Shown: piece by piece, positions 21,604-31,815 of the stretch
Position numbering within the stretch: the first letter of the stretch is position 1
Layout of the letters: each line of letters starts with the position of its first letter
Source: Dallia pectoralis
Lineage: Eukaryota > Chordata > Actinopteri > Esociformes > Umbridae
Direction: 5' to 3'
Assembly: GCA_029465975.1 (NCBI GenBank)
Contig: CM055757.1
Span: 3,817,678 to 3,881,677 of the forward strand
DNA: 64,000 nucleotides
Notes under the pieces: generated by a model
What the model saw: only the letters and a program-made list of their open reading frames with translations
What the model was told of the DNA's origin: nothing
Database searches by the model: none
Position numbers and translations under genes: made by a program

Positions 21604-21956
21604 TCCTCCCTGAGATGCTATAAGAGTCCTCACACCTGCATCAAAGTCCCTCTGTAACTGACTGTCATTCTGTACCAACACACACACCAGATGGTCTATT
21701 AGAAAGAGGAGGTTCCCTCTGATGACACATTCAGGAGAACATCAGCAGATCTCATATGTGTACTCATAGTGTCATACTTTATTTCTTACATTCTCTCTCC
21801 TGAAAAACTATTGGATGAATAATCTCATCTGACCTTTTCATCCAATGGCTTTGAACATAGGAACAGGAGGAAGGAGAATACATTTTAAATATTTCTCACA
21901 ACACAGTGTATTATGACATCTCTCCTGTAGGGGGAGCTACAGTTCAACAAATCGAA

Positions 21957-23912
21957 ATGGACCAACCAGACAGAGTAGACCTACCACAGTAATCAATAGG
22001 GGACCAACCAGACAGAGTAGACCTACCACAGTAATCAATATGGGACCAACCAGACAGAGTAGACCTACCACAGTAATCAATAGGGGACCAACCAGACAGA
22101 GTAGACCTACCTCAGTAATCAATAGGGGACCAACCAGACAGAGTAGACCTACCTCAGTAATCAATAGGGGACCAACCAGACAGAGTAGACCTACCTCAGT
22201 AATCAATAGGGGACCAACCAGACAGAGTAGACCTACCTCAGTAATCAATAGGGGACCAACCAGACTGAGTAGACCTACCTCAGTAATCCATGTGGACCAA
22301 CCAGACAGAGTAGACCTACCTCAGTAATCAATATGGACCAACCAGACAGAGTAGACCTACCACAGTAATCAATATGGGACCAACCAGACAGAGTAGACCT
22401 ACCACAGTAATCAATATGGACCAACTAGACAGAGTAGACCTACCACAGTAATCAATATGGACCAACTAGACAGAGTAGACCTACCACAGTAATCAATATG
22501 GACCAACCAGACAGAGTAGACCTACCACAGTAATCAATAGGGGACCAACCAGACAGAGTAGACCTACCACAGTAATCAATAGGGGACCAACCAGACAGAG
22601 TAGACCTACCTCAGTAATCAATAGGGGACCAACCAGACAGAGTAGACCTACCTCAGTAATCAATAGGGGACCAACCAGACAGAGTAGACCTACCTCAGTA
22701 ATCAATAGGGGACCAACCAGACAGAGTAGACCTACCTCAGTAATCAATAGGGGACCAACCAGACTGAGTAGACCTACCTCAGTAATCCATGTGGACCAAC
22801 CAGACAGAGTAGACCTACCTCAGTAATCAATATGGACCAACCAGACAGAGTAGACCTACCACAGTAATCAATATGGGACCAACCAGACAGAGTAGACCTA
22901 CCACAGTAATCAATATGGACCAACTAGACAGAGTAGACCTACCACAGTAATCAATAGGGGACCAACCAGACAGAGTAGACCTACCTCAGTAATCCATGTG
23001 GACCAACCAGACAGAGTAGACCTACCTCAGTAATCAATATGGACCAACCAGACAGAGTAGACCTACCTCAGTAATCAATATGGGACCAACCAGACAGAGT
23101 AGACCTACCTCAGTAATCAATAGGGGACCAACCAGACAGAGTAGACCTACCTCAGTAATCAATATGGACCAACCAGACAGAGTAGACCTACCTCAGTAAT
23201 CAATATGGACCAACAAGACAGAGTAGACCTACCTCAGTAATCAATATGGACCAACCAGACAGAGTAGACCTACCACAGTAATCCATGTGGACCAACCAGA
23301 CAGAGTAGACCTACCTCAGTAATCAATATGGGACCAACCAGACAGAGTAGACCTACCTCAGTAATCAATAGGGGACCAACCAGACAGAGTAGACCTACCT
23401 CAGTAATCAATAGGGGACCAACCAGACAGAGTAGACCTACCACAGTAATCAATAGGGGACCAACCAGACAGAGTAGACCTACCACAGTAATCAATATGGG
23501 ACCAACCAGACAGAGTAGACCTACCACAGTAATCCATGTGGACCAACCAGACAGAGTAGACCTACCACAGTAATCAATAGGGGACCAACCAGACAGAGTA
23601 GACCTACCTCAGTAATCAATAGGGGACCAACCAGACAGAGTAGACCTACCACAGTAATCAATAGGGGACCAACCAGACAGAGTAGACCTACCACAGTAAT
23701 CAATAGGGACCAACCAGACAGAGTAGACCTACCTCAGTAATCAATATGGACCAACCAGACAGAGTAGACCTACCACAGTAATCAATAGGGGACCAACCAG
23801 ACAGAGTAGACCTACCACAGCAATCAATAGGGACCAACCAGACAGAGTAGACCTACCGCAGTAATCAATATGGACCAACCAGACAGAGTAGACCTACCAC
23901 AGTAATCCATGT
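21957..23912. repeat. 40-42-bp minisatellite derived from a V promoter segment (about 48 copies)
   Basis: Unit GGACCAACCAGACAGAGTAG plus ACCTACC(A/T)CAGTAATCAATA, period 42 (AGGGG form) or 40 (ATGG form). Blocks are repeated at a higher level (21990-22330 resembles 22530-22830). Copies with CCATGTGG at the edge match the V-C upstream sequence at about 20980-21012. Open frames on both strands are artefacts. Confidence 0.93.
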
Positions 23913-23925
23913 GGAATTATTCTCT

Positions 23926-24001
23926 CCATCTCCATGGGTTACACATTCACTATTTCTCTCTCTCTTTTCAAATCATTCTCTAAGTGACCAGGTTCACCAG
24001 T
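23926..24001 (+). pseudogene. TRBV C-type relic
   Basis: CTCCATGGGTTACACA (about 23930) resembles part of the V-C leader, and TTCTCTAAGTGACCAGGTTCACCAG (23977-24001) matches the first codons of the V-C V exon (FSLSDQVHQ). The rest of the domain is missing. It sits immediately after the promoter-derived array, in the order promoter, leader, V exon. Confidence 0.7.
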
Positions 24002-24439
24002 TTTACATTCTCTTTTGAACAGCAAAAGTCTACTCAAGCTTTTTGAAATAAAGTTTGACAGTTTAAACAGGAACCGTTTCTGTCTATTGAGCTGGATGAC
24101 ACAGCTGAATCGTCTCAGATACATGTGCCATAACTATCTGAAAGAATCAATTTTACAGTAGCCAGTCATCTTTTAAAATATATTAATGATCACTGAAGTG
24201 ACATTGAAATTAGAATATTTAAATATGTATTTATTTTTAAACTAAAGAACCGCTTTTGCAAATGTCAAAAAAAAATGTACAAAATGCTGTGTGCAATTCA
24301 CAGAACTTTTATTTACTTTTATATAAATGGCTGTGTATATCTGTTTAAAACCCTTTAGATATGATTTCTTCCTGTTACAAGCCCTTCATGTGAAGGCTTA
24401 ATTTAGGGTAACGCATGTTCTGTTGGACTGGTGGAATTG
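24002..24439. other. AT-rich stretch, no gene recognised
   Basis: Between the C-type relic and the V-D promoter motif. No motif or reading frame of note. Confidence 0.5.
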
Positions 24440-24455
24440 TGATGTCACATCCTGT
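24440..24455 (+). promoter_or_regulatory. CRE-like plus ETS-like element of V-D
   Basis: TGATGTCACATCCTG 68 bases before the leader ATG: a CRE/ATF-like core followed by an ETS-like CATCCTG. Confidence 0.5.
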
Positions 24456-24507
24456 TAAATTTTCTTCGCAGTACCATTGATGTTGTTCTTGTGAATTTGG
24501 TCTCATA

Positions 24508-24994
24508 ATGATGACATTTTTCATTCTGCTCGTAGTTATTTGCCACACAGGTAATATGATTAATATTTCAGATATCTTGGGTTCAGGTTGTACATAAGCC
24601 TCTATATTCACATTCACTATGGCATGTGTGCATTTATTTTTATATATAAAGTATTAATGTTGTCACCATCTCTTCCCAGGTCTCTCTCTCAGTCTTAAGG
24701 TTCATCAGACACCCTCTGATGTTCTTGTGAAACATGGAGAAAATGTTCAACTATTCTGTCACCATGAGAGAACTAACTACAGATTGATGCAGTGGTTCCA
24801 GCAGTCACCAGGAGGAACCGAACTGAAACTCATAGCTGATTTATATTTCAAGACTCAGAACACATACATTAAAGAACATGTCAACATTAGTGGGGATTTG
24901 AGTCAGAACAACATGAAGAATGCGTCTCTGAACATGTTCAACCTTCAAGGTCCCCAACACAGAGCAGAGTATTTCTGTGTCGCTAGTGAAGGAG
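24508..24994 (+). CDS. trbv: TRBV segment D, atypical framework residues
   Basis: Leader exon 24508-24550 (MMTFFILLVVICHT) and V exon 24680-24994. V domain: VQLFCHH, LMQWFQQSPGG and QHRAEYFCVASEG. The frame is intact. Oddities: the usual Trp-Tyr after CDR1 is Trp-Phe, and the normally invariant Asp two residues before the final Tyr motif (D-x-A-x-Y-x-C) is Arg/His (QHRAEYFC). The heptamer is CACTGTG and the nonamer ACAAAAACT at 22 bp (or CAAAAACTC at 23). It may be weakly functional. Family assignment is firm. Confidence 0.88.
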
Positions 24995-25033
24995 CACTGT
25001 GCCAAAGACCCACAGGCACCACTACAAAAACTC
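24995..25033 (+). other. Recombination signal of V-D, non-consensus
   Basis: Heptamer CACTGTG 24995-25001; nonamer-like CAAAAACTC at 25025-25033 (23-bp spacer) or ACAAAAACT at 25024-25032 (22 bp). Confidence 0.75.
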
Positions 25034-25155
25034 TGACAGATACCCCACCCTTGTAAGTTAGTGTCCACTTCTATCTTACTGTAATATTCTATATAATAGG
25101 GAACCTCGCTTACATGAAGTCTGGATTACATTCACACCTTAACCACATTACATCA

Positions 25156-25181
25156 TGACATCATTGGTGATGTCATTTCCT
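25156..25181 (+). promoter_or_regulatory. Paired CRE-like elements (inverted) upstream of V-E1
   Basis: TGACATCA (25156-25163) and TGATGTCATTTCCT (25168-25181) form an inverted pair separated by four bases; the second is followed by an ETS-like TTTCCT. About 75-100 bases before the V-E1 ATG. Confidence 0.5.
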
Positions 25182-25255
25182 TTTTGTGATCCTCTTCATT
25201 CAGTTCAGATGAGGTGAGATGCCAGTGGGCTGTTGATGTTCAGCTTAGAGTCAAC

Positions 25256-25711
25256 ATGTATAAACCTGTCATGATCATTAGTGTCCTTCTCTGTCTCACA
25301 GGTAATAACATGTTATTAGAAATAACAATTGTTAACGTGTTATTAATGTTTATATGAATTCTGTGTCTATGAGATGATAATGATTGTTTTCCATAGGTTT
25401 CTCTCTCGGTGTTGAGGTTCATCAGATTCCCTCTACAGTCATCAGCAGACCTGGAGAGAATGTCCAACTCTTCTGCCAACATCAGAAAACAGACTACACA
25501 TTCATGCTGTGGTATCAGAAATCACCAGGACAAACTGCACTGAATCTTATTGGATATTTAAATTATGATACACCAACTATTGAAGTTTTATATAAAAATA
25601 AGTTTAATATGAGTGGGACCTTGAGTGGAGAAAAAGCAAAGAATGTCTCTCTGAATGTTTTCAACTTGACACATGAAGACACTGCTTTGTATTTCTGTGC
25701 AGCTAGTTATG
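25256..25711 (+). CDS. trbv: TRBV segment E1
   Basis: Leader exon 25256-25301 (MYKPVMIISVLLCLT) and V exon 25397-25711. V domain: VQLFCQH, FMLWYQKSPGQ, HEDTALYFCAAS. Frame, splice sites and recombination signal intact. First gene of a two-gene cassette (E then F) repeated about 1.48 kb downstream as E2-F2. CDR1 and CDR2 differ from E2 (YTF/YRV; NYDTPT/YYDKPA) while frameworks are nearly identical. Confidence 0.94.
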
Positions 25712-25750
25712 CACAGTGTTTCACTATAACCTCTCTGTTCTACATAAACC
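25712..25750 (+). other. 23-bp-spacer recombination signal of V-E1
   Basis: Heptamer CACAGTG 25712-25718, 23-bp spacer, nonamer ACATAAACC 25742-25750. Confidence 0.92.
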
Positions 25751-25877
25751 TCTCATTCACTCTCAGTAGATTATACAGCACCAACAACATCACAGCTGCA
25801 TCCTGGTCTGGATGCGATTCAGTGCCAATTTAATCTTAATTTAACCGTAATACCACAATGCATTCTGTCACTGATGA

Positions 25878-25892
25878 TGATGTCACTTCCTG
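25878..25892 (+). promoter_or_regulatory. CRE-ETS composite element of V-F1
   Basis: TGATGTCACTTCCTG 90 bases before the leader ATG: CRE/ATF-like TGATGTCA overlapping an ETS site (ACTTCCTG). Confidence 0.6.
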
Positions 25893-25967
25893 TTCCTCTT
25901 CCACTCCAGCAGGCTCAGATGAGATGTCAGTTGGTTTTTAATGTTCAGCTTTTGGAATAGACTCACC

Positions 25968-26553
25968 ATGATCAGAACTCTATTCATTATTCCTGTTCCT
26001 CTATTCTGGATCACAGGTACTTTAAATTACTGGGATTTAGTTGTTTACTTAAATACCTATTAAATATGTTAGTGTGGCTATGTGTATACAAGTGAATATG
26101 TTGAATATATATATATATATCCACAATATATTTGCTATTATATCTATATATATGTATATTTATATAATAAACAAAGTTTGGGGAAAGGGTAAATGTCAAA
26201 TAATAGTATTCTATCTCTCACTCCATCTCTCTCTCATCTCTTTCCAGGTGTGTCTCTCAGTAAAGAAGTGTACCAGTCTCCCTCTGAAATGTTGCTAAAG
26301 CCTGGTGATTCTGACAGACTCAACTGCAGTCATAAAATTCCCAGCTATGACACCATCCTCTGGTACCAGCGTTCAGTAGGAGACACGGCTCTTAAACTTA
26401 TAGCATACTCATCCTATAAAACCCCTTATGTTGAACCTTCTTATAAAGGTTTTTTTAAAGCGTCAGGAGATGGAGAGAAAGAAGCCTCCCTTCATCTCAT
26501 TAATCTGACACAGACGGAACACAGTGGGGAGTATTTCTGTGCAGCTAGTTATG
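25968..26553 (+). CDS. trbv: TRBV segment F1
   Basis: Leader exon 25968-26016 (MIRTLFIIPVPLFWIT) and V exon 26248-26553. V domain: DRLNCSH, TILWYQRSVGD, HSGEYFCAAS. Frame, splice sites and signal intact. The leader intron (231 bp) is longer than in most neighbours and holds an (AT)n tract. Near-identical to F2; differences cluster in CDR2 (SYKTPYVE versus YYKTPTVE). Confidence 0.94.
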
Positions 26554-26592
26554 CACAGTGTTTCACTACAACCTGTCTCCTCTACAAAAACC
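26554..26592 (+). other. 23-bp-spacer recombination signal of V-F1
   Basis: Heptamer CACAGTG 26554-26560, 23-bp spacer, nonamer ACAAAAACC 26584-26592. Confidence 0.93.
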
Positions 26593-26647
26593 TCTCAGTA
26601 GATTTGTACTGTAGTAACACCTTACTCACAGCTGCATCCTGGTCTGG

Positions 26648-26662
26648 TGATGTCACTTCCTG
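26648..26662 (+). promoter_or_regulatory. CRE-ETS composite element of V-E2
   Basis: TGATGTCACTTCCTG 85 bases before the V-E2 leader ATG and only about 55 bases after the V-F1 recombination signal. Confidence 0.6.
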
Positions 26663-26732
26663 GTTCTCCTCTTCAGTCAGTTCAGATGAGGTGAGATTTC
26701 AGTTGGCTGTTGATGTTCAGCTGAGAGTCAAC

Positions 26733-27207
26733 ATGTACAAACCTGTCATGATTATCAGTGTCCATTTCTTGTGTCTCACCGGTAAAAATATTCGAGTATT
26801 ATTAACTTTTTTGATGTAAAGAATTTGTATATATTGTTTCCCCCCGGTATCGATGATGATGATGATGGTAACTGTCTTCTCTTCCTCTCTAGGTTTCTCC
26901 CTCAGTGTTGAGGTTCATCAGATTCCCTCTACAGTCATCAGCAGACCTGGAGAGAATGTCCAACTCTTCTGCCAACATCAGAAAACAGACTACCGGGTCA
27001 TGCTGTGGTATCAGAAATCACCAGGACAAACTGCACTGAATCTTATAGGATATTTATATTATGATAAACCAGCTATTGAAGATTTATATACAAATAAGTT
27101 TAATATCAGTGGGACCTTGAGTGGAGAAAAAGCAAAGAATGTCTCTCTGAATGTTTTCAACTTGACACATGAAGACACTGCTGTGTATTTCTGTGCAGCT
27201 AGTTATG
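26733..27207 (+). CDS. trbv: TRBV segment E2
   Basis: Leader exon 26733-26781 (MYKPVMIISVHFLCLT) and V exon 26893-27207. V domain: VQLFCQH, VMLWYQKSPGQ, HEDTAVYFCAAS. Intact frame, splice sites and recombination signal. Second copy of the E gene in the duplicated E-F cassette. The leader intron carries a short GATGAT repeat near 26852. Confidence 0.94.
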
Positions 27208-27246
27208 CACAGTGTTTCACTATAACCTCTCTGTTCTACATAAACC
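27208..27246 (+). other. 23-bp-spacer recombination signal of V-E2
   Basis: Heptamer CACAGTG 27208-27214, 23-bp spacer, nonamer ACATAAACC 27238-27246. Confidence 0.92.
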
Positions 27247-27367
27247 TCTCATTCACTCTCAGTAGATTATACAGCACCAACAACATTACAGCTGCATCCT
27301 GGTCTGGATGCGATTCAGTGCCAATTTAATCTAACAGTAATACCACAATGCATTCTGTCACTGATGA

Positions 27368-27382
27368 TGATGTCACTTCCTG
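27368..27382 (+). promoter_or_regulatory. CRE-ETS composite element of V-F2
   Basis: TGATGTCACTTCCTG 90 bases before the V-F2 leader ATG, same position as for F1. Confidence 0.6.
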
Positions 27383-27457
27383 TTCCTCTTCCACTCCAGC
27401 AGGCTCAGATGAGATGTCAGTTGGTTTTTAATGTTCAGCTTTTGGAGGAGACTCACC

Positions 27458-28045
27458 ATGATCAGAACTCTATTCATTATTCCTGTTCCTCTATTCTGGA
27501 TCACAGGTACTTTAAATTACTGGGATTTAGTTGTTCACTTAAATACCTATTAAATATGTTAGTGTGGCTATGTGTATACAAGTGAATGTTTAATATATAT
27601 ATATATATCCATAATATATATGCTTTTATATCTATATATATATTGTTATATTTATATAATAAACAAAGTTTGGGGAAAGGGTAAATGTCAAATAATAGTA
27701 TTCTATCTCTCACTCCATCTCTCTCTCATCTCTTTCCAGGTGTGTCTCTCAGTAAAGAAGTGTACCAGTCTCCCTCTGAAATGTTGCTAAAGCCTGGTGA
27801 TTCTGACAGACTCAACTGCAGTCATAAAATTCCCAACTATGACACCATCCTCTGGTACCAGCGTTCAGTAGGAGACACGGCTCTTAAACTTATAGCAAAC
27901 GCATACTATAAAACCCCTACTGTTGAACCCTCCTATAAAGGTTTTTTTAAAGTGTCTGGAGATGGAGAGAAAGAAGCCTCCCTTCATCTCATTAATCTGA
28001 CACAGACTGAACACAGTGGGGAGTATTTCTGTGCAGCTAGTATTG
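27458..28045 (+). CDS. trbv: TRBV segment F2
   Basis: Leader exon 27458-27506 (MIRTLFIIPVPLFWIT) and V exon 27740-28045. V domain: DRLNCSH, TILWYQRSVGD, HSGEYFCAAS followed by I in place of the Y found in F1. Intact frame, splice sites and recombination signal. Second copy in the E-F cassette duplication. Confidence 0.94.
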
Positions 28046-28084
28046 CACAGTGTTTCATTACAACCTGTCTGCTCTACAAAAACC
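28046..28084 (+). other. 23-bp-spacer recombination signal of V-F2
   Basis: Heptamer CACAGTG 28046-28052, 23-bp spacer, nonamer ACAAAAACC 28076-28084. Confidence 0.93.
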
Positions 28085-28085
28085 T

Positions 28086-28225
28086 CACTGTAGGGTGACA
28101 CTATGATAGAAGCTCCTCCCACCCCAGAACTAACGCTCACTGTTGGGTGACATCATGACAGAAGCTCCTCCCACCCCAGAACTAACTCTCACTGTAGGGT
28201 GACACCATAATAGAAGCTCCTCCCA
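28086..28225. repeat. ~56-bp imperfect repeat before V-G
   Basis: Three diverged copies of a unit with CACTGTAGGGTGACA, ATAGAAGCTCCTCCCA and CCCCAGAACTAAC. The second copy includes TGACATCATGACAG (28148), a CRE-like match about 165 bases upstream of V-G. Confidence 0.75.
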
Positions 28226-28312
28226 TTCCATTTCTCAGATAACTCAGTTACAAAGATTGTTGAAGACAGAAGCATCACACTGGTTCTACTTCTGTACCCA
28301 ACTTACCAGATA

Positions 28313-28756
28313 ATGAAAGACAGTATGATCCTAGTTGTCACCGCTACAGTCTCACTTCTCTGCTTGTCAGGTGGAGGTAAGAGGCGGAGTGTCAGTGTTG
28401 TGGTCAGTAGTAGATCTGTTTTAGTATAGTCTCTCTGTCCCTAATCTTAATTCTCCTCCCTCTCTCTATAGTTGTGTCTCTCTCAGTCCAACAATCTCCC
28501 CATCAGCTCAGCAGGAGACCAGGTGAAACCATGAAGATCACCTGTAGTCATCATGACCGCAGCTACGATAAGATCTACTGGTATCGCCAGACAGATGGAC
28601 AGAACCTCCAGATCATTGGATACCTGTCCTTTAAAGAATCATTCGATGTTGATAAGAAATATAAAATTTATGGAGACGCAGAGAAAGAGGGTTTCCTGGA
28701 GTTGCCTGGTCTTGGAGTTGAAGATACCGGGTTTTATTACTGTGCTGTGAGTAAAG
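28313..28756 (+). CDS. trbv: TRBV segment G
   Basis: Leader exon ends at 28376; two in-frame ATGs at 28313 and 28325 are possible starts (the second gives MILVVTATVSLLCLSG). V exon 28472-28756. V domain: MKITCSH, KIYWYRQTDGQ, VEDTGFYYCAVS. The domain is slightly shorter in framework 3 than in neighbours. The frame and recombination signal are intact, with a somewhat weak nonamer (CATAAAACC). Confidence 0.92.
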
Positions 28757-28795
28757 CACAGTGAAGCAGCTGCACACAACACTACACATAAAACC
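28757..28795 (+). other. 23-bp-spacer recombination signal of V-G
   Basis: Heptamer CACAGTG 28757-28763, 23-bp spacer, nonamer CATAAAACC 28787-28795. Confidence 0.88.
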
Positions 28796-28804
28796 ATGGT
28801 TTTA

Positions 28805-29050
28805 CACCTTCCTCTAAATTAAATCCCACCCTTAACACAACACAATAAACCACTCCCTCTAAATTAAATCCCGCCTTTAACACAACACAATAAACCACTC
28901 CCTCTAAATTAAATCCCGCCTTTAACACAACACAATAAACCACTCCCTCTAAATTAAATCCCACCCTTAACACAACACAATAAAACACTCCCTCTAAATT
29001 AAATCCCACCCTTAACACAACACAATAAACCACTCCCTCTAAATTAAATC
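28805..29050. repeat. 45-bp minisatellite downstream of V-G
   Basis: About 5.5 copies with CTCTAAATTAAATCCC and TTAACACAACACAATAAA. The 29051-29400 stretch after it is pyrimidine-rich and without features. Confidence 0.93.
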
Positions 29051-29410
29051 CTGTCTGGCACATTACACACTTATCCACCCCACACCCTTTTAGCTAAACC
29101 CCTCCCTCAAGAGTATATTAAACCCCTCCGTCTTTAGGAAACCCCTCCCCTCTCTCTGCTCTTTACACTTAGCCCCTCCCTTTGCTTGACACCACAATCT
29201 AAATGTCTTCCTCTACTCTACACACATATCCTGCCCATCTGTAGTACCAATCCACAGATCTCACACCGACTTTCTTGTGTTAATTCAGTAAACTGGGGTG
29301 GAAACAGATATTCTACAAAAAATCACCCATTCTAGTAGTTATTATGAATTTGATCCTTTATCTCAAAACTGTTAAACTTACCCTCTTTTAATTTGCACGG
29401 GAGAGGAAAC

Positions 29411-29977
29411 ATGTTTAAAGTATTTACCACGTTCATCACCATTCTGCTCTCCTTCCTCACGGGTAAGGTCTCATGATAACTATATGCTTATATGTTGGGA
29501 TGTCTTAGTGATACATTATAATATTTGGTAAAAACCCTTTTTCTTGGCAATTCTTTTCTCACTCTGTAAGTGTTACAAAACAACAGTGGATGTCAAAATC
29601 AATGTTTATTTGATTGACCGGTTGAATGTAGTTAATTACCAACTGATCTGTCTCGATCAGAAGAGGTTCTCTCCTCTCCCAACATCAACCAGACTCCTCC
29701 ACACCTCCTGAGGAGGACATCTGAACACAAAGAGGCACGCCTGGACTGTTTCCACGGTGATAACAGCTACCCGTACATGCTGTGGTATCAACAACAGGAC
29801 ACGAGCGAACAGAAGACCATGGAATTAATCGGGTACCTGCACTACGAAAATCCGACCATGGAAAAGAAGTTTGAACCGCGGTTCACACTGACGGGTCATT
29901 CCAAGGCGAATGCGACCCTGGTTATCTCTAATATCAGCCTCTCAGACAGCGCTGTGTATTATTGTGCAGCCAGTGTG
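29411..29977 (+). CDS. trbv: TRBV segment H
   Basis: Leader exon 29411-29462 (MFKVFTTFITILLSFLT) and V exon 29661-29977. V domain: ARLDCFHGD, YMLWYQQQDTS, LSDSAVYYCAAS. Intact frame. Recombination signal heptamer CACAGTG with ACAAAAAGC at 22 bp. The exon is noticeably more GC-rich than its neighbours (many CG codons), hinting at a different history or less decay. Confidence 0.92.
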
Positions 29978-30016
29978 CACAGTGGAGCACATTCAGACCC
30001 TCCCTGACAAAAAGCT
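29978..30016 (+). other. Recombination signal of V-H
   Basis: Heptamer CACAGTG 29978-29984; nonamer-like ACAAAAAGC 30007-30015 (22-bp spacer) or CAAAAAGCT 30008-30016 (23 bp). Confidence 0.82.
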
Positions 30017-30868
30017 GCCGGCTCTGTCACCTCGACATGACACAGCTGCACCAAACCACCCCTATTTCCCAACTGCCTCGGAAACGATGCCCGAAACGGT
30101 TTATAGGAAAGGCACGGTCGTCAGTGTGCTTTAGGTAAAACAATCAGTACCCAAGCTCCACTGTTCCATAAACTGTAATGATATAAAACTGCGCTATAGA
30201 GCGACTTGAGATAAATATTCAAACAGTTCAAACTCACCTCACGTGACATGTAAATATACCAAGCAAAGTACACAACCCAACTAGCAACCCAAAATAGCCC
30301 TGGTGATTAGCCTAACTCAAATATCTGGTGTGAACGATGAACTAACCACCCGGAATTAACTCTTCAAAGTAGTTTTAACTGTGGCTGGTGTAGCTGTTTA
30401 GATGGTAGATCTAGGGGTAGATCTTATGTTAGGTACCAGTAAATGAGTGAGGGTATATTGACAACGCAAGCCGATCTAAGAGTTGTGACCATAAGGCTAG
30501 GCCATAAATGCAAATGTAAGGGGAGTAAATGTGGCTGGAAACATTTTATCATATTGGTCTTTGAATATGTAGAGTGATTTATCAGTTTTGGTCTGAATCC
30601 TGGTAGGATTAATTTGGGGTTACATGAAGACGTGCCATTTAATTTATTCATTAGTTAAGTTAATTATTATCTAAGAAACATTGCATTACTGCAAAGAGGC
30701 TTTTCTCACTGCCTCAACACAGCCAATACAGTCCTTGTAGAAATAGGCTACATCAAATACAGCTTTTGTCCAGCGGGGGCAGTGTTAATACAGTCTAATG
30801 AGTACTGCAGGTTAGTTTGTGATGACCCAGGAACATGTTTGTTACATTTCTCTGCTGTTGAACAAGAT
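30017..30868. other. Intergenic, nothing recognised
   Basis: About 850 bases between V-H and V-I. Short frames without domains; no repeat array seen. Confidence 0.5.
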
Positions 30869-31419
30869 ATGATGATCAGAAGTGTTGTTAACTTGTTCGT
30901 CCTACTGCTTCTGTATCCAGGTAACCGCATAAAGCTCATTAAGAATAAAGCCACCTCAGTGAGCATATAAATAGGACAACTCTTTGCTTGTTTTTCCTGT
31001 CTCGGATGAAGGTGTTCTGGACGGCCGCAGAATGTTCCAGTTGCATCGAGTAGTCCTGGAGGGGTTGAAAGGAGGCGTTTGTCTCCGCTGTAGCCAAAAT
31101 AATTCAGGGGATATTTACTGGTAATATTGGTTATATTGGGACATTACCCTAAACAGGCCCTATTGATAAAAACGATCCACGTAATGGATCAGTGTAATTA
31201 CTAAATGCTGATCTGTCTGATAACACAGGTACCGAAGGACAGCACAAAGAAGAGCCTTCACATTACTGGCCAGCTTGTACACAGACACGTCCAACCAAAC
31301 GGTGTCCTTCACTAACTCTCGCTACGCTATCGACCAAAACGAAGGCAGTCGTGGAGACTTACAGATACTGTATCTTAACAGGAAAGACTCTGGGGAGTAT
31401 TTCTGTGCCACCAGTGTAG
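30869..31419 (+). CDS. trbv: TRBV segment I with V domain split by an extra intron
   Basis: Leader exon 30869-30920 (MMIRSVVNLFVLLLLYP). The V domain lies in two exons, 31012-31120 and 31229-31419. The first ends in ...GDIYW with the Trp codon interrupted (TG|G); the second begins at YRRTAQRRAF and ends DSGEYFCATSV. The 108-bp interruption (31121-31228) begins GTAATATT, ends ACACAG, and phases match exactly when removed; unspliced, it brings an immediate stop. Cys-Trp-Cys are all present (VCLRCSQ, IYWYRR, EYFCATS). The signal has heptamer CACTCTG, 23-bp spacer and perfect nonamer. TCR and Ig V domains normally occupy one exon. Alternatives: an insertion that killed the gene and only resembles an intron. 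Confidence 0.8.
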
Positions 31420-31458
31420 CACTCTGCACCAAAATCCACACTTTCCTCCACAAAAACC
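31420..31458 (+). other. Recombination signal of V-I, weak heptamer
   Basis: Heptamer CACTCTG 31420-31426 (two mismatches), 23-bp spacer, nonamer ACAAAAACC 31450-31458. Confidence 0.85.
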
Positions 31459-31815
31459 CATCTATATATGTACATTTCAATGTCTAAAGTCCCCCCAAAA
31501 AATTGTTAAATGCCCCCGAATAACATAGATTCTTTCTGGACAGTAAATGTATTGTGGCACGGCACACGACATCTGCACAGTAATCATTAACGAAGATATA
31601 TTTTATTAAATACGTTGTTGTGTTGTCTCCACTCATTGCTCGTAGATCTCGAGGTTGGACATTGTGTGAGAAACAAGTACAGAATTAGGGTCAGCTTATT
31701 TTCCATAAACCCTAACTTGACCCACTAGTGGTGACCCAGGATCAGCATATAGGAACGACCTTGACCTACGTGATGGAGAAGAAAGGTTGTAGCTTGTTGT
31801 GGTTATAGACGTTGC

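Noticed and set aside
21937..23703. Repeated frames with GPTRQSRPTSVINR or ITEVGLLCLVGPLL, resembling membrane repeats
   Set aside because: They come from the 42-bp promoter-derived minisatellite; hydrophobicity is accidental.
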